DNA of 43,371 nucleotides from Oribacterium sp. UBA3737 (GTDB lineage Bacteria; Bacillota_A; Clostridia; Lachnospirales; Lachnospiraceae): contig DFGZ01000376.1 of the NCBI GenBank assembly GCA_002371295.1, positions 1 to 43,371 of the forward strand. The letters are read 5' to 3'. A model generated the notes under the pieces. The model worked only from the letters and a program-made list of their open reading frames with translations. It did no database searches and was not told the origin of the DNA. Shown piece after piece: positions 34,105 through 43,287 of this stretch (position 1 is its first letter; the number at the start of each line of letters is the position of its first letter). A program made the translations under genes and the position numbers.

Positions 34105-34185
34105 TGTATAAAGCCTCGGAAAACCTGCCTGTTTCACCGGATGACTCAGGGTACAGGGATGATATTTACAGCGAGGCTTTATACA
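34105..34185 (+). other. Long nested stem-loop between araA and araD
   Basis: TGTATAAAGCCTCG (34105-34118) pairs perfectly with CGAGGCTTTATACA (34172-34185). Inside, CCTG-CCTG (34124-34131) can pair with CAGG-GTA-CAGG (34147-34157) with a 3-base bulge. The outer stem ends just before the GGAGAAGGGG ribosome site of araD. It is too elaborate for chance and has no T run, so an RNA-processing, stability or translation-control element is likely. Confidence 0.7.
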
Positions 34186-34201
34186 TGGAGAAGGGGATAG
34201 T

Positions 34202-34900
34202 ATGTTAGAGGAATTAAAAGAACTGGTATACCGGGCCAACATGAGACTTCCTGAGCTTGGCCTTGTGATATTCACCTGGGGCAATGTTTCCGGAATCGAC
34301 AGAGAAAAGGGGCTCTTTGTCATAAAACCCTCCGGAGTATCCTATGAAAAGCTTCGCCCTGAGGACATGGTGGTTATGGACCTCGAGGGCAATAAGATAG
34401 AAGGAGAGCTTAGTCCTTCTTCAGACACAAAAACTCATCTTGAGCTGTATAAAGCCTTTCCCGAAATCGGAGGTATCGTACATACACATTCACCCTATGC
34501 TGTGGCATTTGCCCAGGCAGGGCAGGATGTTCCGTTTTACGGAACGACCCATGCGGACTATTTCTACGGGGATGTTCCATGTACCAGATCTCTTACCACA
34601 GAGGAGATTCAGGAAGACTATGAAGGGAACACAGGAAAGGTCATCGTTGAAACATTTCAGGAGCGAAAACTGAATCCTTTATATGTACCCGGGGTAGTGT
34701 GCAGAAATCACGGACCTTTCACTTTCGGAAAGGATGTGAATGAAGCAGTGTACCATGCAAAGGTTCTTGAGGAAGTTGCCAAGATGGATCTCTATACGAA
34801 AATCGTGGATCCCGATGTACAGCGCGGACCGCAGAACATCCTTGATAAGCATTTCCTCAGAAAGCATGGTCCCAATGCATATTACGGTCAGAAGAGCTGA
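34202..34900 (+). CDS. araD: L-ribulose-5-phosphate 4-epimerase
   Basis: A 232-residue class II aldolase-family enzyme (PF00596) that converts L-ribulose 5-phosphate to D-xylulose 5-phosphate. GNVSGIDREKGLFVIKPSGV binds the phosphate. IVHTHSPYAVAFAQ carries two zinc-binding His, and CRNHGPFTFG the third. The KYT-type tail (YHAKVLEEVAKM) and length are normal for AraD. It is the third arabinose step and lies between araA and the kinase gene. Confidence 0.95.
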   Translation: MLEELKELVYRANMRLPELGLVIFTWGNVSGIDREKGLFVIKPSGVSYEKLRPEDMVVMDLEGNKIEGELSPSSDTKTHLELYKAFPEIGGIVHTHSPYAVAFAQAGQDVPFYGTTHADYFYGDVPCTRSLTTEEIQEDYEGNTGKVIVETFQERKLNPLYVPGVVCRNHGPFTFGKDVNEAVYHAKVLEEVAKMDLYTKIVDPDVQRGPQNILDKHFLRKHGPNAYYGQKS

Positions 34901-34962
34901 CGTTCTTCATTTGAAAATACGTATTGGTAAAACAGTTAAAGGTATCGGATGATTTGAAAAAT

Positions 34963-35011
34963 AATGAGTCACGTACGGGATTAGGATAACTTGGCTCGTG
35001 GGTGGCTCATT
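34963..35011 (+). other. Stem-loop before ribulokinase gene
   Basis: AATGAGTCAC (34963-34972) pairs with GTGGCTCATT (35002-35011) with one G-U pair, followed by CGGATTTTTAG. It sits in the 147-bp gap after araD and may be a leaky terminator or stability element. Confidence 0.45.
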
Positions 35012-35047
35012 CGGATTTTTAGTTCTGATAAAGAGAAAGGCAGAATT

Positions 35048-36649
35048 ATGGGAGCGAAAGAAATAATTCAGGAAGGTAAGACCGCTCTTGGAATCGAGTT
35101 TGGTTCTACCAGAATCAAAGCAGTTCTTACGGATGAAAAGGGACAAGTCCTCGCAACCGGATTCCATGACTGGGAGAACCGGCTGATCGATGATATATGG
35201 ACCTACACCATGGAGGATATTCATAATGGACTTCGTGGATGCTACGGTTCACTTGTAAAGAGCGTAAAGGAACAGTACGGTATAGTTCCGGAAACCTACG
35301 GCGCTCTCGGCATCAGTGCCATGATGCACGGTATCCTCGCCTTTGATAAGGAAGGCAGGCTTCTCAGTCCCTTTGAGACCTGGAGAAACAGCAATACCGA
35401 GCAGGCAGCGGATGCCCTGACAGAGGCTTTTCAGTTTAACATTCCACTTCGCTGGACCATCGCTCACATTTATCAGATGGTGCTTGAGGACAGGAGCTTT
35501 GTAAAGGATTTTTCCTTTGTGACAACATTGGACTCCTTCATACACTGGGAGCTGACAGGCCGTAAAGTCACAGGTATAGGTGATGCCGCAGGAATCTTCC
35601 CCATTGATTCGGAGAAGCTGGACTATGATGAGGAAATGGTCGGAAAGTTCGATGCACTGATAAAAGATAAGGGCTATCCATGGACACTTCGTGACATTCT
35701 TCCTGAGGTTCTTCTTGCGGGACAGGAGGCAGGCACGCTTACAGAGGAGGGAGCAAAGCTTCTGGATGAAACTGATACTTTAAAGGCAGGAGTACCTCTT
35801 TGCCCTCCTGAAGGAGATGCAGGTACCGGAATGGTTGCTACAAATTCGGTTGCTCCGGGAACCGGCAATATCTCTGCCGGAACAAGTACCTTTGCCATGC
35901 TGGTTCTTCAGCAGGACAAGAAGCTGTCAAAGCTCTACAGAGAAATCGATATGGTAACAACGCCGGATGGATATCCTGTTGCCATGTCCCATGCAAATAA
36001 CGGAACATCCGATCTCAATGCCTGGGTAAATCTGTTTAAGGAATTTTCAGAGCTCATGGGCTACAGTGTCGATATGGGTGAGCTTTACGGAAAGCTCTAC
36101 ACAAATTCACTTAATGGTGACAAAGACTGCGGCGGACTTCTTCCCTACGGGTACTTCTCGGGAGAGGGCATCACACATTTGAATGAGGGACGTCCTTTGT
36201 TTGCACGAACCCCTAACAGTAAGTTCACTCTGGCAAACTTCATGAGATCACATCTTTACACTTCCCTTGGGGCAGTTAAGCTGGGTCTCGATATCCTTTT
36301 AAAGGATGAGAAGGTGCCTGTAAAGAGCATCACAGGACATGGAGGTCTCTTTAAGACAAAGGGGGTTGCCCAGAATTATCTGGCAGCGGCAGTCAATGCT
36401 CCCGTTACCGTCATGGATACCGCAAGTGAAGGCGGTCCGTGGGGTGAAGCGCTTCTTGCTTTATACATGCTTCGGGGTAAGGAAGCAGGAACTCTTGGCG
36501 ATTTCCTCGCAAAGGAGATCTTTGCAGATAAGTCAGGTACTACCGTAGAACCGGATCCTGAGGATGTAGAGGGATTTGAGACCTTTACACAGCATTATAA
36601 AGATGGTATCGCCATGGAGAGAGCTGCTGTTGAAGCAATGAAGTGGTGA
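35048..36649 (+). CDS. FGGY-family L-ribulokinase
   Basis: A 533-residue sugar kinase. ATG 35048 is preferred for its GAGAAAGG site; an upstream in-frame TTG at 34991 is unlikely. ALGIEFGSTRIKAVLTDEKG is the first ATP-binding block of FGGY kinases (PF00370), and GDAGTGMVATNSVAPGTGNISAG and TGHGGLFKTKGVAQN are C-terminal blocks (both partly quoted). Placed after araA and araD, it should phosphorylate L-ribulose. It looks unlike enteric AraB and more like the separate clostridial kinase group called AraK, so I give no symbol. A terminator follows. Confidence 0.85.
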   Translation: MGAKEIIQEGKTALGIEFGSTRIKAVLTDEKGQVLATGFHDWENRLIDDIWTYTMEDIHNGLRGCYGSLVKSVKEQYGIVPETYGALGISAMMHGILAFDKEGRLLSPFETWRNSNTEQAADALTEAFQFNIPLRWTIAHIYQMVLEDRSFVKDFSFVTTLDSFIHWELTGRKVTGIGDAAGIFPIDSEKLDYDEEMVGKFDALIKDKGYPWTLRDILPEVLLAGQEAGTLTEEGAKLLDETDTLKAGVPLCPPEGDAGTGMVATNSVAPGTGNISAGTSTFAMLVLQQDKKLSKLYREIDMVTTPDGYPVAMSHANNGTSDLNAWVNLFKEFSELMGYSVDMGELYGKLYTNSLNGDKDCGGLLPYGYFSGEGITHLNEGRPLFARTPNSKFTLANFMRSHLYTSLGAVKLGLDILLKDEKVPVKSITGHGGLFKTKGVAQNYLAAAVNAPVTVMDTASEGGPWGEALLALYMLRGKEAGTLGDFLAKEIFADKSGTTVEPDPEDVEGFETFTQHYKDGIAMERAAVEAMKW

Positions 36650-36673
36650 TGTTCAAATTTAAAGAATGATACG

Positions 36674-36738
36674 AAAATGCAGTGGATAGACAATGGCCCA
36701 TGAGATGGAGCATGTCCTTGTCTGACCCACTGCATTTT
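36674..36738 (+). terminator. Terminator of arabinose operon
   Basis: AAAATGCAGTGG (36674-36685) pairs with CCACTGCATTTT (36727-36738), extended inward by AGACAA/TTGTCT with a small mismatch. It closes the operon. The following 36739-36982 is AT-rich with no gene. Confidence 0.8.
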
Positions 36739-36982
36739 ATTTATATGTCAAACGAAAATATTCTTTAACACTTATGAAAATGATTATAAAGGGATAGTAT
36801 TTTGTCGATTCCTTTTATATATAATTTAAATAACTGTATTTAACAAAGTGATATGATGGTGGTGTCATAAGTCTGTTTCCGCATATACTGCACAATAGTG
36901 GGAGAACCGTTAGAGTGATTAACGATTCGATACGGGCTTTTGACGCTCAAATTTTTATGTTGTAAGTAAGATTTTTATATAA

Positions 36983-37018
36983 ATGGGAGAAAATATGCCC
37001 ATGGGAGAAAATATGCCC
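36983..37018 (+). repeat. 18-bp tandem duplication of ribosome site and start
   Basis: ATGGGAGAAAATATGCCC occurs twice in a row. Each copy contains GGGAGAA and an ATG at good spacing (36995 and 37013), so the gene has two complete ribosome-site/start pairs, in frame. Confidence 0.9.
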
Positions 37019-37705
37019 GTAGAAGATATCAGAAATGAACTTTATAAATTACAGGATATTAAATACAGAGATTTTCAGAGTAAGCTGATACCGAATATAG
37101 ATCCGGAAACAGTAATAGGTGTCAGGACGCCCATACTTCGTAAACTGGCAAAAGACCTCTCAAAAAATGAGGATATCAGGGATTTTTTGAAGGATGTTCC
37201 TCATAGATATTTTGATGAGAACCAGCTCCATGCTTTTTTGATTTCAGGTATGAAGGACTATGATGAATGCCTGAAGGAATTAAAATGTTTTCTTCCGTTT
37301 ATTGACAACTGGGCTACCTGTGATCAGTTATCTCCAAAGGTATTTAAAAAGCATAGAAGAGAGCTGCTTCCGGAGATAAAGAAGTGGATTAAATCGGATG
37401 AGACCTATACGGTAAGATTTGGCATCGGGATGCTGATGGAACACTTTCTGGATGAGGATTTTGACGTATCTTATCCAGACCTTGTGGCAAGTATACGATC
37501 AGAAGAATACTATGTGAATATGATGTCAGCCTGGTACTTTGCGACGGCTCTTGCGAAACAGTATGAGGATATACTGCCGTTCATTGAAAATAACAGGCTG
37601 GATATCTGGACTCATAATAAGACTATACAGAAGGCGGTGGAAAGCTTTCGTATTACAGATGAACAGAAAGTATACCTTAAGTCCTTAAAGGTGAAGAACA
37701 AATAA
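37013..37705 (+). CDS. DNA alkylation repair protein (AlkD-like)
   Basis: A 230-residue HEAT-repeat DNA glycosylase of the AlkD family (PF08713), which removes bulky or cationic alkylated bases. Blocks: VIGVRTPILRKLAKDL, RYFDENQLHAFLISGMKDYD, CFLPFIDNWATCDQLSPK (with the DNA-contacting Trp/Asp), and VNMMSAWYFATALAKQY. ATG 37013 uses the second copy of a duplicated ribosome site; 36995 and 36983 are also possible in frame. Length is normal. Its stop is 2 bp before the diguanylate cyclase gene, so the two are cotranscribed. Confidence 0.88.
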   Translation: MPVEDIRNELYKLQDIKYRDFQSKLIPNIDPETVIGVRTPILRKLAKDLSKNEDIRDFLKDVPHRYFDENQLHAFLISGMKDYDECLKELKCFLPFIDNWATCDQLSPKVFKKHRRELLPEIKKWIKSDETYTVRFGIGMLMEHFLDEDFDVSYPDLVASIRSEEYYVNMMSAWYFATALAKQYEDILPFIENNRLDIWTHNKTIQKAVESFRITDEQKVYLKSLKVKNK

Positions 37706-37707
37706 CC

Positions 37708-39114
37708 ATGGAAAAGAAAAGAATTCAGAATCCGTTAAAAAGGAGTATAAAATACGGATGCATATCATTTGTGCTCGTACTTTGCTTTATTCTTGGGATA
37801 CATATATATTTAAATTACAAAAACTTTTTTCTAAAGCAGAGTCAGGAACATATAAGGCAGATCATTACTTATGTAACAGGGTATATCGATAACGATGATC
37901 TGAAACACTGTATGGATACAGGAATAGAAAGCCAGAAATATAAAGAGATGATGGTTTTTCTGGATGATGTCAAAGAAGATCTGGAACCGCAGTATCTTTA
38001 CGTGATTAAGCCATTACGGGAAGATGGCGGAAATCATGTACTGATTCTTGTATCGGCAGAAAACAATTACGATCGTTATGAGTATACAGAGGGAAATCTG
38101 TATCTTGGAGACATAACAGAGGACGAATATACAAAAGAAGAGGTTGATGAGCTCCATCTTATTATGGGAGAAAAAGATATAGTATTCCTGGAGAGCAATA
38201 CCTATTGGGGTCATTCCTACTGCGGCTATTATACTCTTCGTGATTCCTCGGGAGCTCCCTATGCGCTTCTTGGAGTTGACATAGATCTGACTCAGATGAC
38301 AAAGGATATCCTGTACAGAACCTTTAGTAACCTTATCATCATTATAATAATCGGCGGAATTTTTTATTTAGGCTTTATGACCTGGGCATCAAAAAACATC
38401 ACAGATCCTATCGAGCTTCTGGAAAAGAGTGCAATCGGATATATCAAAAAGAGCAAAGATGTCAATTCTATTGATAAGCTGAAATTTGAAAAACCGGAGC
38501 TTAATATAAAAAATGAGGTTGAGTCCCTTAGTAATACCATCGATCAGATGACCGTGGATATGAAGGATTACATGGTCAGGATTATTTCTGCGGAAAAGGA
38601 AACAGTCCATATGAAAGAGGTGGCAAGCACAGATTCTCTTACCGGTGTAAGAAATAAGCTTGCCTATGATGAGAAAGTAAAACAGCTGAACAGAAAGATA
38701 TCAGGAAAGCTCATTAATGAGTTCGGGATCATCATGATGGATGTTAATTATCTAAAGAAGATTAACGACACCTATGGTCATAAATACGGTGATCTCCTCA
38801 TACAGAACTTCTGTGCTATAGTTTGTGATATATTTGTACACTCTCCGGTATACAGGATAGGCGGTGACGAGTTCGTAATCATACTGCAGAAAAAGGACCT
38901 GGAGAATGCAGATAATCTGATTCTGGATTTTGAAAAAACATTAAATGAACGTTCGGCTAAGTGTGATTCCAACCCTTGGGAAACACCTTCTGCCGCAATA
39001 GGTTCAGCATATTTTAACAAGGATACGGATACCACGGTAGAGGATGTATTCCGCCGGGCAGATGATGCCATGTATCAGAGGAAGAAGGAAATGAAGGCGG
39101 AGCGAACAGACTGA
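37708..39114 (+). CDS. Membrane diguanylate cyclase (GGDEF)
   Basis: A 468-residue protein that makes cyclic di-GMP. Membrane segment 1 is about residues 17-37; an extracellular Cache-like sensor follows to about 205 (WGHSYCGYYTLRDSSGAPYALLGVDIDL); membrane segment 2 (LIIIIIIGGIFYLGF) is near 212. A HAMP-like linker leads to the GGDEF domain from about 310, beginning STDSLTGVRNKLAYD and containing the intact RIGGDEFVI active site. No RxxD inhibitory site precedes it, so product inhibition may be absent. There is no EAL domain. It is paired with the AlkD-like gene 2 bp upstream, an unusual partner. Confidence 0.92.
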   Translation: MEKKRIQNPLKRSIKYGCISFVLVLCFILGIHIYLNYKNFFLKQSQEHIRQIITYVTGYIDNDDLKHCMDTGIESQKYKEMMVFLDDVKEDLEPQYLYVIKPLREDGGNHVLILVSAENNYDRYEYTEGNLYLGDITEDEYTKEEVDELHLIMGEKDIVFLESNTYWGHSYCGYYTLRDSSGAPYALLGVDIDLTQMTKDILYRTFSNLIIIIIIGGIFYLGFMTWASKNITDPIELLEKSAIGYIKKSKDVNSIDKLKFEKPELNIKNEVESLSNTIDQMTVDMKDYMVRIISAEKETVHMKEVASTDSLTGVRNKLAYDEKVKQLNRKISGKLINEFGIIMMDVNYLKKINDTYGHKYGDLLIQNFCAIVCDIFVHSPVYRIGGDEFVIILQKKDLENADNLILDFEKTLNERSAKCDSNPWETPSAAIGSAYFNKDTDTTVEDVFRRADDAMYQRKKEMKAERTD

Positions 39115-39157
39115 TGATTTATGAAGGCCTCCGGACCTTCGGGGGGCCAAACGGATT

Positions 39158-39187
39158 AAGGGACAGACTTGAATGCCTGTCCCTTTT
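39158..39187. terminator. Bidirectional terminator between convergent genes
   Basis: AAGGGACAG (39158-39166) pairs with CTGTCCCTT (39177-39185), with a T run on the plus strand and a partial one on the minus strand. A second GC-rich hairpin with a CTTCGG-like loop lies at about 39126-39148. They separate the cyclase gene from the minus-strand NRPS-like gene. Confidence 0.75.
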
Positions 39188-39197
39188 ATAATTCATC

Positions 39198-42100
39198 TTA
39201 TTTTGGTTTACAGTTACTTGTGATGTTTACGACAGCCGGTATCATATCATCACCGGCAGTGGTTCCGGCATAGCTTCTGATACGGTTGATGAAGGAATCG
39301 TGGTCTGCTTCAACATTGATGACAAGCTTCATCTCACGGATCTCCTTGTCAAATACAAGATAAGCTCTGCACTTCTCGATATTGTCCATATTTTCAAGTG
39401 ACTTTTCAAGGAGTCCCAGATCATAGTATTTACGGCCCTTTGCACCATCTGTCATGACAACACGTCCGCTGTTCTCAAGGAAATCTATACGTCCGTCAAG
39501 CATGATTCGTGCAGTGATTCCGGTGTCGTAGAGTTTTCCCTCACGCCATGGATCATTGATGATTTCAACATAATCCACAGGTGGAACATCCTTGATGAAG
39601 AGTCTGCCCCAGGCTCCGAAAGGCTTCTTTGAGTAATGGTCATCAAGTATATAAGCCTTAACATGATCGGTTCCGGAAAGCTTTATAAGCTCCTTTCCGG
39701 CTTCTGCATTGATCTCGCCTGCTGTGACCTTATAAGCATGAGGATAAACATTCTCAGGCATATGGTACTTTACCTTACGGGCACTGGTTTCAGTGGTGAA
39801 GGTATTGAGTATCGCTTCATAACACTCAAGGAAAAGGTTCAGCTGATCTTCGTCGAAACGGTTCTTCCAGAAACGAAGCTCTGTATAGTAGCCCTTTCCG
39901 TCTTCATGAACATTCATATGGAACGGAAGAGAATCAAGCTGCAAATGTATAGTGCGGGCAGGCAGACCTCCGATCTCGGGGATGTTGAGTATCTCACCCT
40001 GATACTGGAAGAACATCTCACCTTCACGGCTCAGACTTATAGGACTCTGCATCGAATCCATGATCTGCTTTCCGACTCTCTTTAAGAAGGTGTTGGAAGT
40101 CTCATGAGGATTGCGCTCTGTTCTGAGATAGTAGGTCTTGAATAGCGGTCCCACAAGTCTTCTCCAGCGTCCGTCTGTTCGTCCCGAATGAATACTGCAG
40201 GTGGTTACATCCTTTTCATCTGCAAAGAGACTTACGGCGTAATTGAATGATGTCAGAAAAAGAACATTTTCGGAAACACCGTTAAGCTTGCAGTAGCTCT
40301 GGATGAGACGCTTTGAGGTTTTGTCGAAGCGCTTCCGGATAACGCCCTTTTCGGCGTGATTAAGGTCATCCTTATCCTTCTTATTGAGGAGAGAACGCTG
40401 CAGGGCGTAGCCCTTCATCAGTTCATCGTAGTAGTTCGCACCCTTTCGGAATCCGCCGCCGGATATGAGCTCAAGATCGTCCAGTATGTAGTCATAGAAA
40501 GTGTATACCTCTTTTTCCACAGGCTTTCCTGCGTAAGCACGGTTCACGTCCTCAAGAAGGATGTTCATGCTGATTCCGTCACCCATGATGTGGCTTACAT
40601 CGAAAAGCATGAATTTTCTTTTCTCTGTTCTGTAAAGACGGATATGGTAGAGCTTGTCGCTGCCATCGTATCTGAAGGCCTGAAGGAGACTGTTCTCTGT
40701 TTCGGGCCATTCCGCATCCGTAACATCAATGATCGGTATATCCGGTTCCCAGTCGTCATGCCTGAAAAGGGCAAGATAGTGCGTTTCGGGATCCGGCTTG
40801 ATGATACCCTTTAAGGCCGGGTGGGCGTTTATGGTCTCAGTTATGGCTGCTTTCATTCTGTCAAGATCGATGGAGGGATCCAGTTCAAATGTAAAAGGCA
40901 GGTTTCCTGTGGTATTACCCGGGATGACATAGCTGAAGTACATCATCATGCCGGTGAGAGGATACTTATCCTGATAAGGATGTACCTCCATGCCCTTTGT
41001 CACACCGAGGAAAGCATCAAGCTTCTCAATAGTGCTGTATGTGAGAAGATCGTTGTAGCTGATTATCTTGCCAAGCTGAGTCTCAACCTCCTCCACAAGC
41101 TGTATGCATGCCATGGAATCCATACCGGCAGAGAAAAGGTCTGTGGTTATGCCTATACTGTCGTTGTCGATAAGTCCGGAGATGATCTCAAGGAGTTTCT
41201 CCTGATTCTCATTTCTGGGCTTAATGATGACATCCTTCCGGTTTTCGGCTGATTCACGCTCGTCTTTGACCTTGCTTCTGATGATTTTCTTTGAAGAGGT
41301 CTTCTCGAATGGCTTGTTTCTGATGACGACCTGCGAGATTCTTGCGAATGTCGGAAGATCCTTATTGTGTGTGGCTACGATTTCATCAATTGCTGACTTA
41401 AGATCCCTTATGCCTAAGCTGTCAGCGTATTCGAAGTTTGGATACACTTCGGCTATGATCTTGTCATTCTCCCCGAGAGCCACGATATCAGTAATGAGAG
41501 AATCTCCGTCAAAAAGATTTTCGATAGTCTCCGGTGAAACATTCTCACCGTTGGATAGTATGATGAGATTCTTCTTTCGTCCTGTAAGATAAAGGAAATT
41601 ATCCTCGTCTATGCGTGCCAGATCTCCGGTTTTCAGCCATCCGTCTTCTGTAAATGCTTCCTTTGTACTTTCGGGATCCTTGTAGTATCCCATCATGACA
41701 GATGGACCCTTGACCTGAAGTTCTCCGTTTACGATACGGGTCTGACAGTTTCTTACGATAAATCCTACGCTGGCACGCTTTTCCGGACGGTCATAATCAG
41801 GAACGGCGATCTTGGGTGAAGCTTCAGACATTCCGTAACCCTGTCCTATGACAATGTTAAAGTCATGGAGGGAATCGGCAAGCTCCGGTGCGAGATATCC
41901 GCCTCCGCTTATAAGCTTGTACAGTCTGTTTCCGAGAACTTCCTCACGGACCGAAGCTATGGACCATTCAGGATGCTGCTTTCTGGTCAACTGAAGACGG
42001 TTGTTTATGAGCTTCAGCATCATCGGAACCATTCTTATATATGTAGGACGGAAGAGCCTGATCTCCTTGAACATTTTTTGAAGAGAGCTTGATAAAGCAA

Positions 42101-42860
42101 GTGTAGAGCCGTATCTCATGAGGCAGAAAACGTCTCCGTTCATGCAGTAAACATGATGTATGGGAAGTACATTGAGAACTACCTCACTATACTGGTCACC
42201 GAGATCGTCATTGCAGAAAACATTGTCTATAAGATTTGAATTGGAGAGCATGACACCCTTGGGATCACCTGTGGTGCCGGATGTGAAGAGGATGATAGCG
42301 CAGTCTGAAGCCGAGGAGCTGTCGACAAATCCCTCACCGCTGTACGACTTGCGGATAGATGAAACGCTGTTCTGATCCTTTATATTCTGGATACATATAT
42401 ACTGCCTGACCGATGAGACCTGTTCCTTAATATAAGAAACCTGAGAAATATTATCGAAGTCATAGAAAAGGATGTCTATATCGGCATTGTTCACATTTCT
42501 CTGAAGGTCTGACGCGGACAGCTGAACATCAAGAGGAACGCATACTCCGCCGGCGCCGTTAACGCCAAAGAGGGCGGCAAGATAATTAAAACCGACTTTT
42601 CCATAGAAACCTGCATGAAGGGTATGACCTAGAGTGCGCTGTACCTTAGCTGCCCATTCGCCGATTTTTTTGGATTCACCGGCCAGTTCTTTATAGCTTC
42701 TCTCATAGATAGTGTCATCATGAGCCCATGTAAGGAAAATCTTATCACCGAAGACTCTGCCTGCATTTTCCAAAAGCTGATAGAGGCTGTGTGTTTCTTC
42801 AAATCTTACTTCCGGATGACCTGCGTTATCGATCACGATATGCTCATTACTAAAATTCAT
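39198..42860 (-). CDS. NRPS-like adenylation-carrier-condensation protein with degenerate tail
   Basis: A 1220-residue protein. Residues 20-530 are an AMP-binding domain: TSGTTGDPKGV (193-203), GQGYGMSEAS (339-348), TGD (411-413), GRKKNLIILSNGENVSP (427-443) and the lysine segment KTSSKKI near 520. It looks more like acyl-CoA/acyl-AMP ligases than amino-acid domains. Residues 550-620 are a carrier domain with GMDS (phosphopantetheine Ser582). Residues 630-1030 are a condensation domain with SHIMGDG, where the catalytic second His (757) is kept and the first His is Ser. Residues about 1085-1190 (GRLFIKDVPP, LYDTGITARIMLDGRIDFLE) align with the C-terminal part of an adenylation domain but lack the GD and KIRG residues. 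It might load a fatty acid and transfer it to an amine, giving a small lipoamide. It is alone, with no tailoring or export genes adjacent. Confidence 0.85.
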   Translation of the reverse strand: MNFSNEHIVIDNAGHPEVRFEETHSLYQLLENAGRVFGDKIFLTWAHDDTIYERSYKELAGESKKIGEWAAKVQRTLGHTLHAGFYGKVGFNYLAALFGVNGAGGVCVPLDVQLSASDLQRNVNNADIDILFYDFDNISQVSYIKEQVSSVRQYICIQNIKDQNSVSSIRKSYSGEGFVDSSSASDCAIILFTSGTTGDPKGVMLSNSNLIDNVFCNDDLGDQYSEVVLNVLPIHHVYCMNGDVFCLMRYGSTLALSSSLQKMFKEIRLFRPTYIRMVPMMLKLINNRLQLTRKQHPEWSIASVREEVLGNRLYKLISGGGYLAPELADSLHDFNIVIGQGYGMSEASPKIAVPDYDRPEKRASVGFIVRNCQTRIVNGELQVKGPSVMMGYYKDPESTKEAFTEDGWLKTGDLARIDEDNFLYLTGRKKNLIILSNGENVSPETIENLFDGDSLITDIVALGENDKIIAEVYPNFEYADSLGIRDLKSAIDEIVATHNKDLPTFARISQVVIRNKPFEKTSSKKIIRSKVKDERESAENRKDVIIKPRNENQEKLLEIISGLIDNDSIGITTDLFSAGMDSMACIQLVEEVETQLGKIISYNDLLTYSTIEKLDAFLGVTKGMEVHPYQDKYPLTGMMMYFSYVIPGNTTGNLPFTFELDPSIDLDRMKAAITETINAHPALKGIIKPDPETHYLALFRHDDWEPDIPIIDVTDAEWPETENSLLQAFRYDGSDKLYHIRLYRTEKRKFMLFDVSHIMGDGISMNILLEDVNRAYAGKPVEKEVYTFYDYILDDLELISGGGFRKGANYYDELMKGYALQRSLLNKKDKDDLNHAEKGVIRKRFDKTSKRLIQSYCKLNGVSENVLFLTSFNYAVSLFADEKDVTTCSIHSGRTDGRWRRLVGPLFKTYYLRTERNPHETSNTFLKRVGKQIMDSMQSPISLSREGEMFFQYQGEILNIPEIGGLPARTIHLQLDSLPFHMNVHEDGKGYYTELRFWKNRFDEDQLNLFLECYEAILNTFTTETSARKVKYHMPENVYPHAYKVTAGEINAEAGKELIKLSGTDHVKAYILDDHYSKKPFGAWGRLFIKDVPPVDYVEIINDPWREGKLYDTGITARIMLDGRIDFLENSGRVVMTDGAKGRKYYDLGLLEKSLENMDNIEKCRAYLVFDKEIREMKLVINVEADHDSFINRIRSYAGTTAGDDMIPAVVNITSNCKPK

Positions 42861-43287
42861 TGTAAACTCCTTTTTTGAAAAATGGGGAGGTTTTCTTTAT
42901 GCTTTTGTTTTTGTGAATTTTGAGTGTGCGTTCTGTGAGTTATTAAATAAATGGGTCGGATCAGTGCATAAATGAACACTATATCATATTAATGTTCAGA
43001 AAGACCTCTTGTATGAGATTATATCAAATTTTTTAACTAATAAACCTGTCAAAATCACCAATAAATTTAATCCTGGCAGGGTGACTGGAGACATTAAGCA
43101 CAAAGCTATTATATTAAATATAAATAGGTTTCATGAAGCAGGTTTTCATAAGCTTATTAATTTTTATAAAAAGTTCAGCTTTTATTATTTCACACATAAT
43201 TATCCGTTATATCACATTTCCGAGCTAAAGCGTTTATAATGAAATACGGTGTTGTTATTTATTAAAAATCCATAGGGAGGGCCATGC
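42861..43287. other. Divergent intergenic region before carB
   Basis: 427 bp, AT-rich. TATAAT at 43235-43240 is a possible -10 for carB, without a clear -35. AGGGAGGG lies before the carB ATG. I see no pyrimidine attenuator hairpin. An open frame of 76 codons at 43009-43239 has no ribosome site and AT-driven composition; I do not count it as a gene. Confidence 0.4.

Noticed and set aside
39636..41592. Several long plus-strand open frames opposite the NRPS-like gene
   Set aside because: They are antisense shadows caused by the codon usage of the 1220-residue gene, with no ribosome sites or family features.
43009..43239. 76-codon open frame before carB
   Set aside because: No ribosome site, AT-driven composition and no family resemblance; it overlaps the likely carB promoter.
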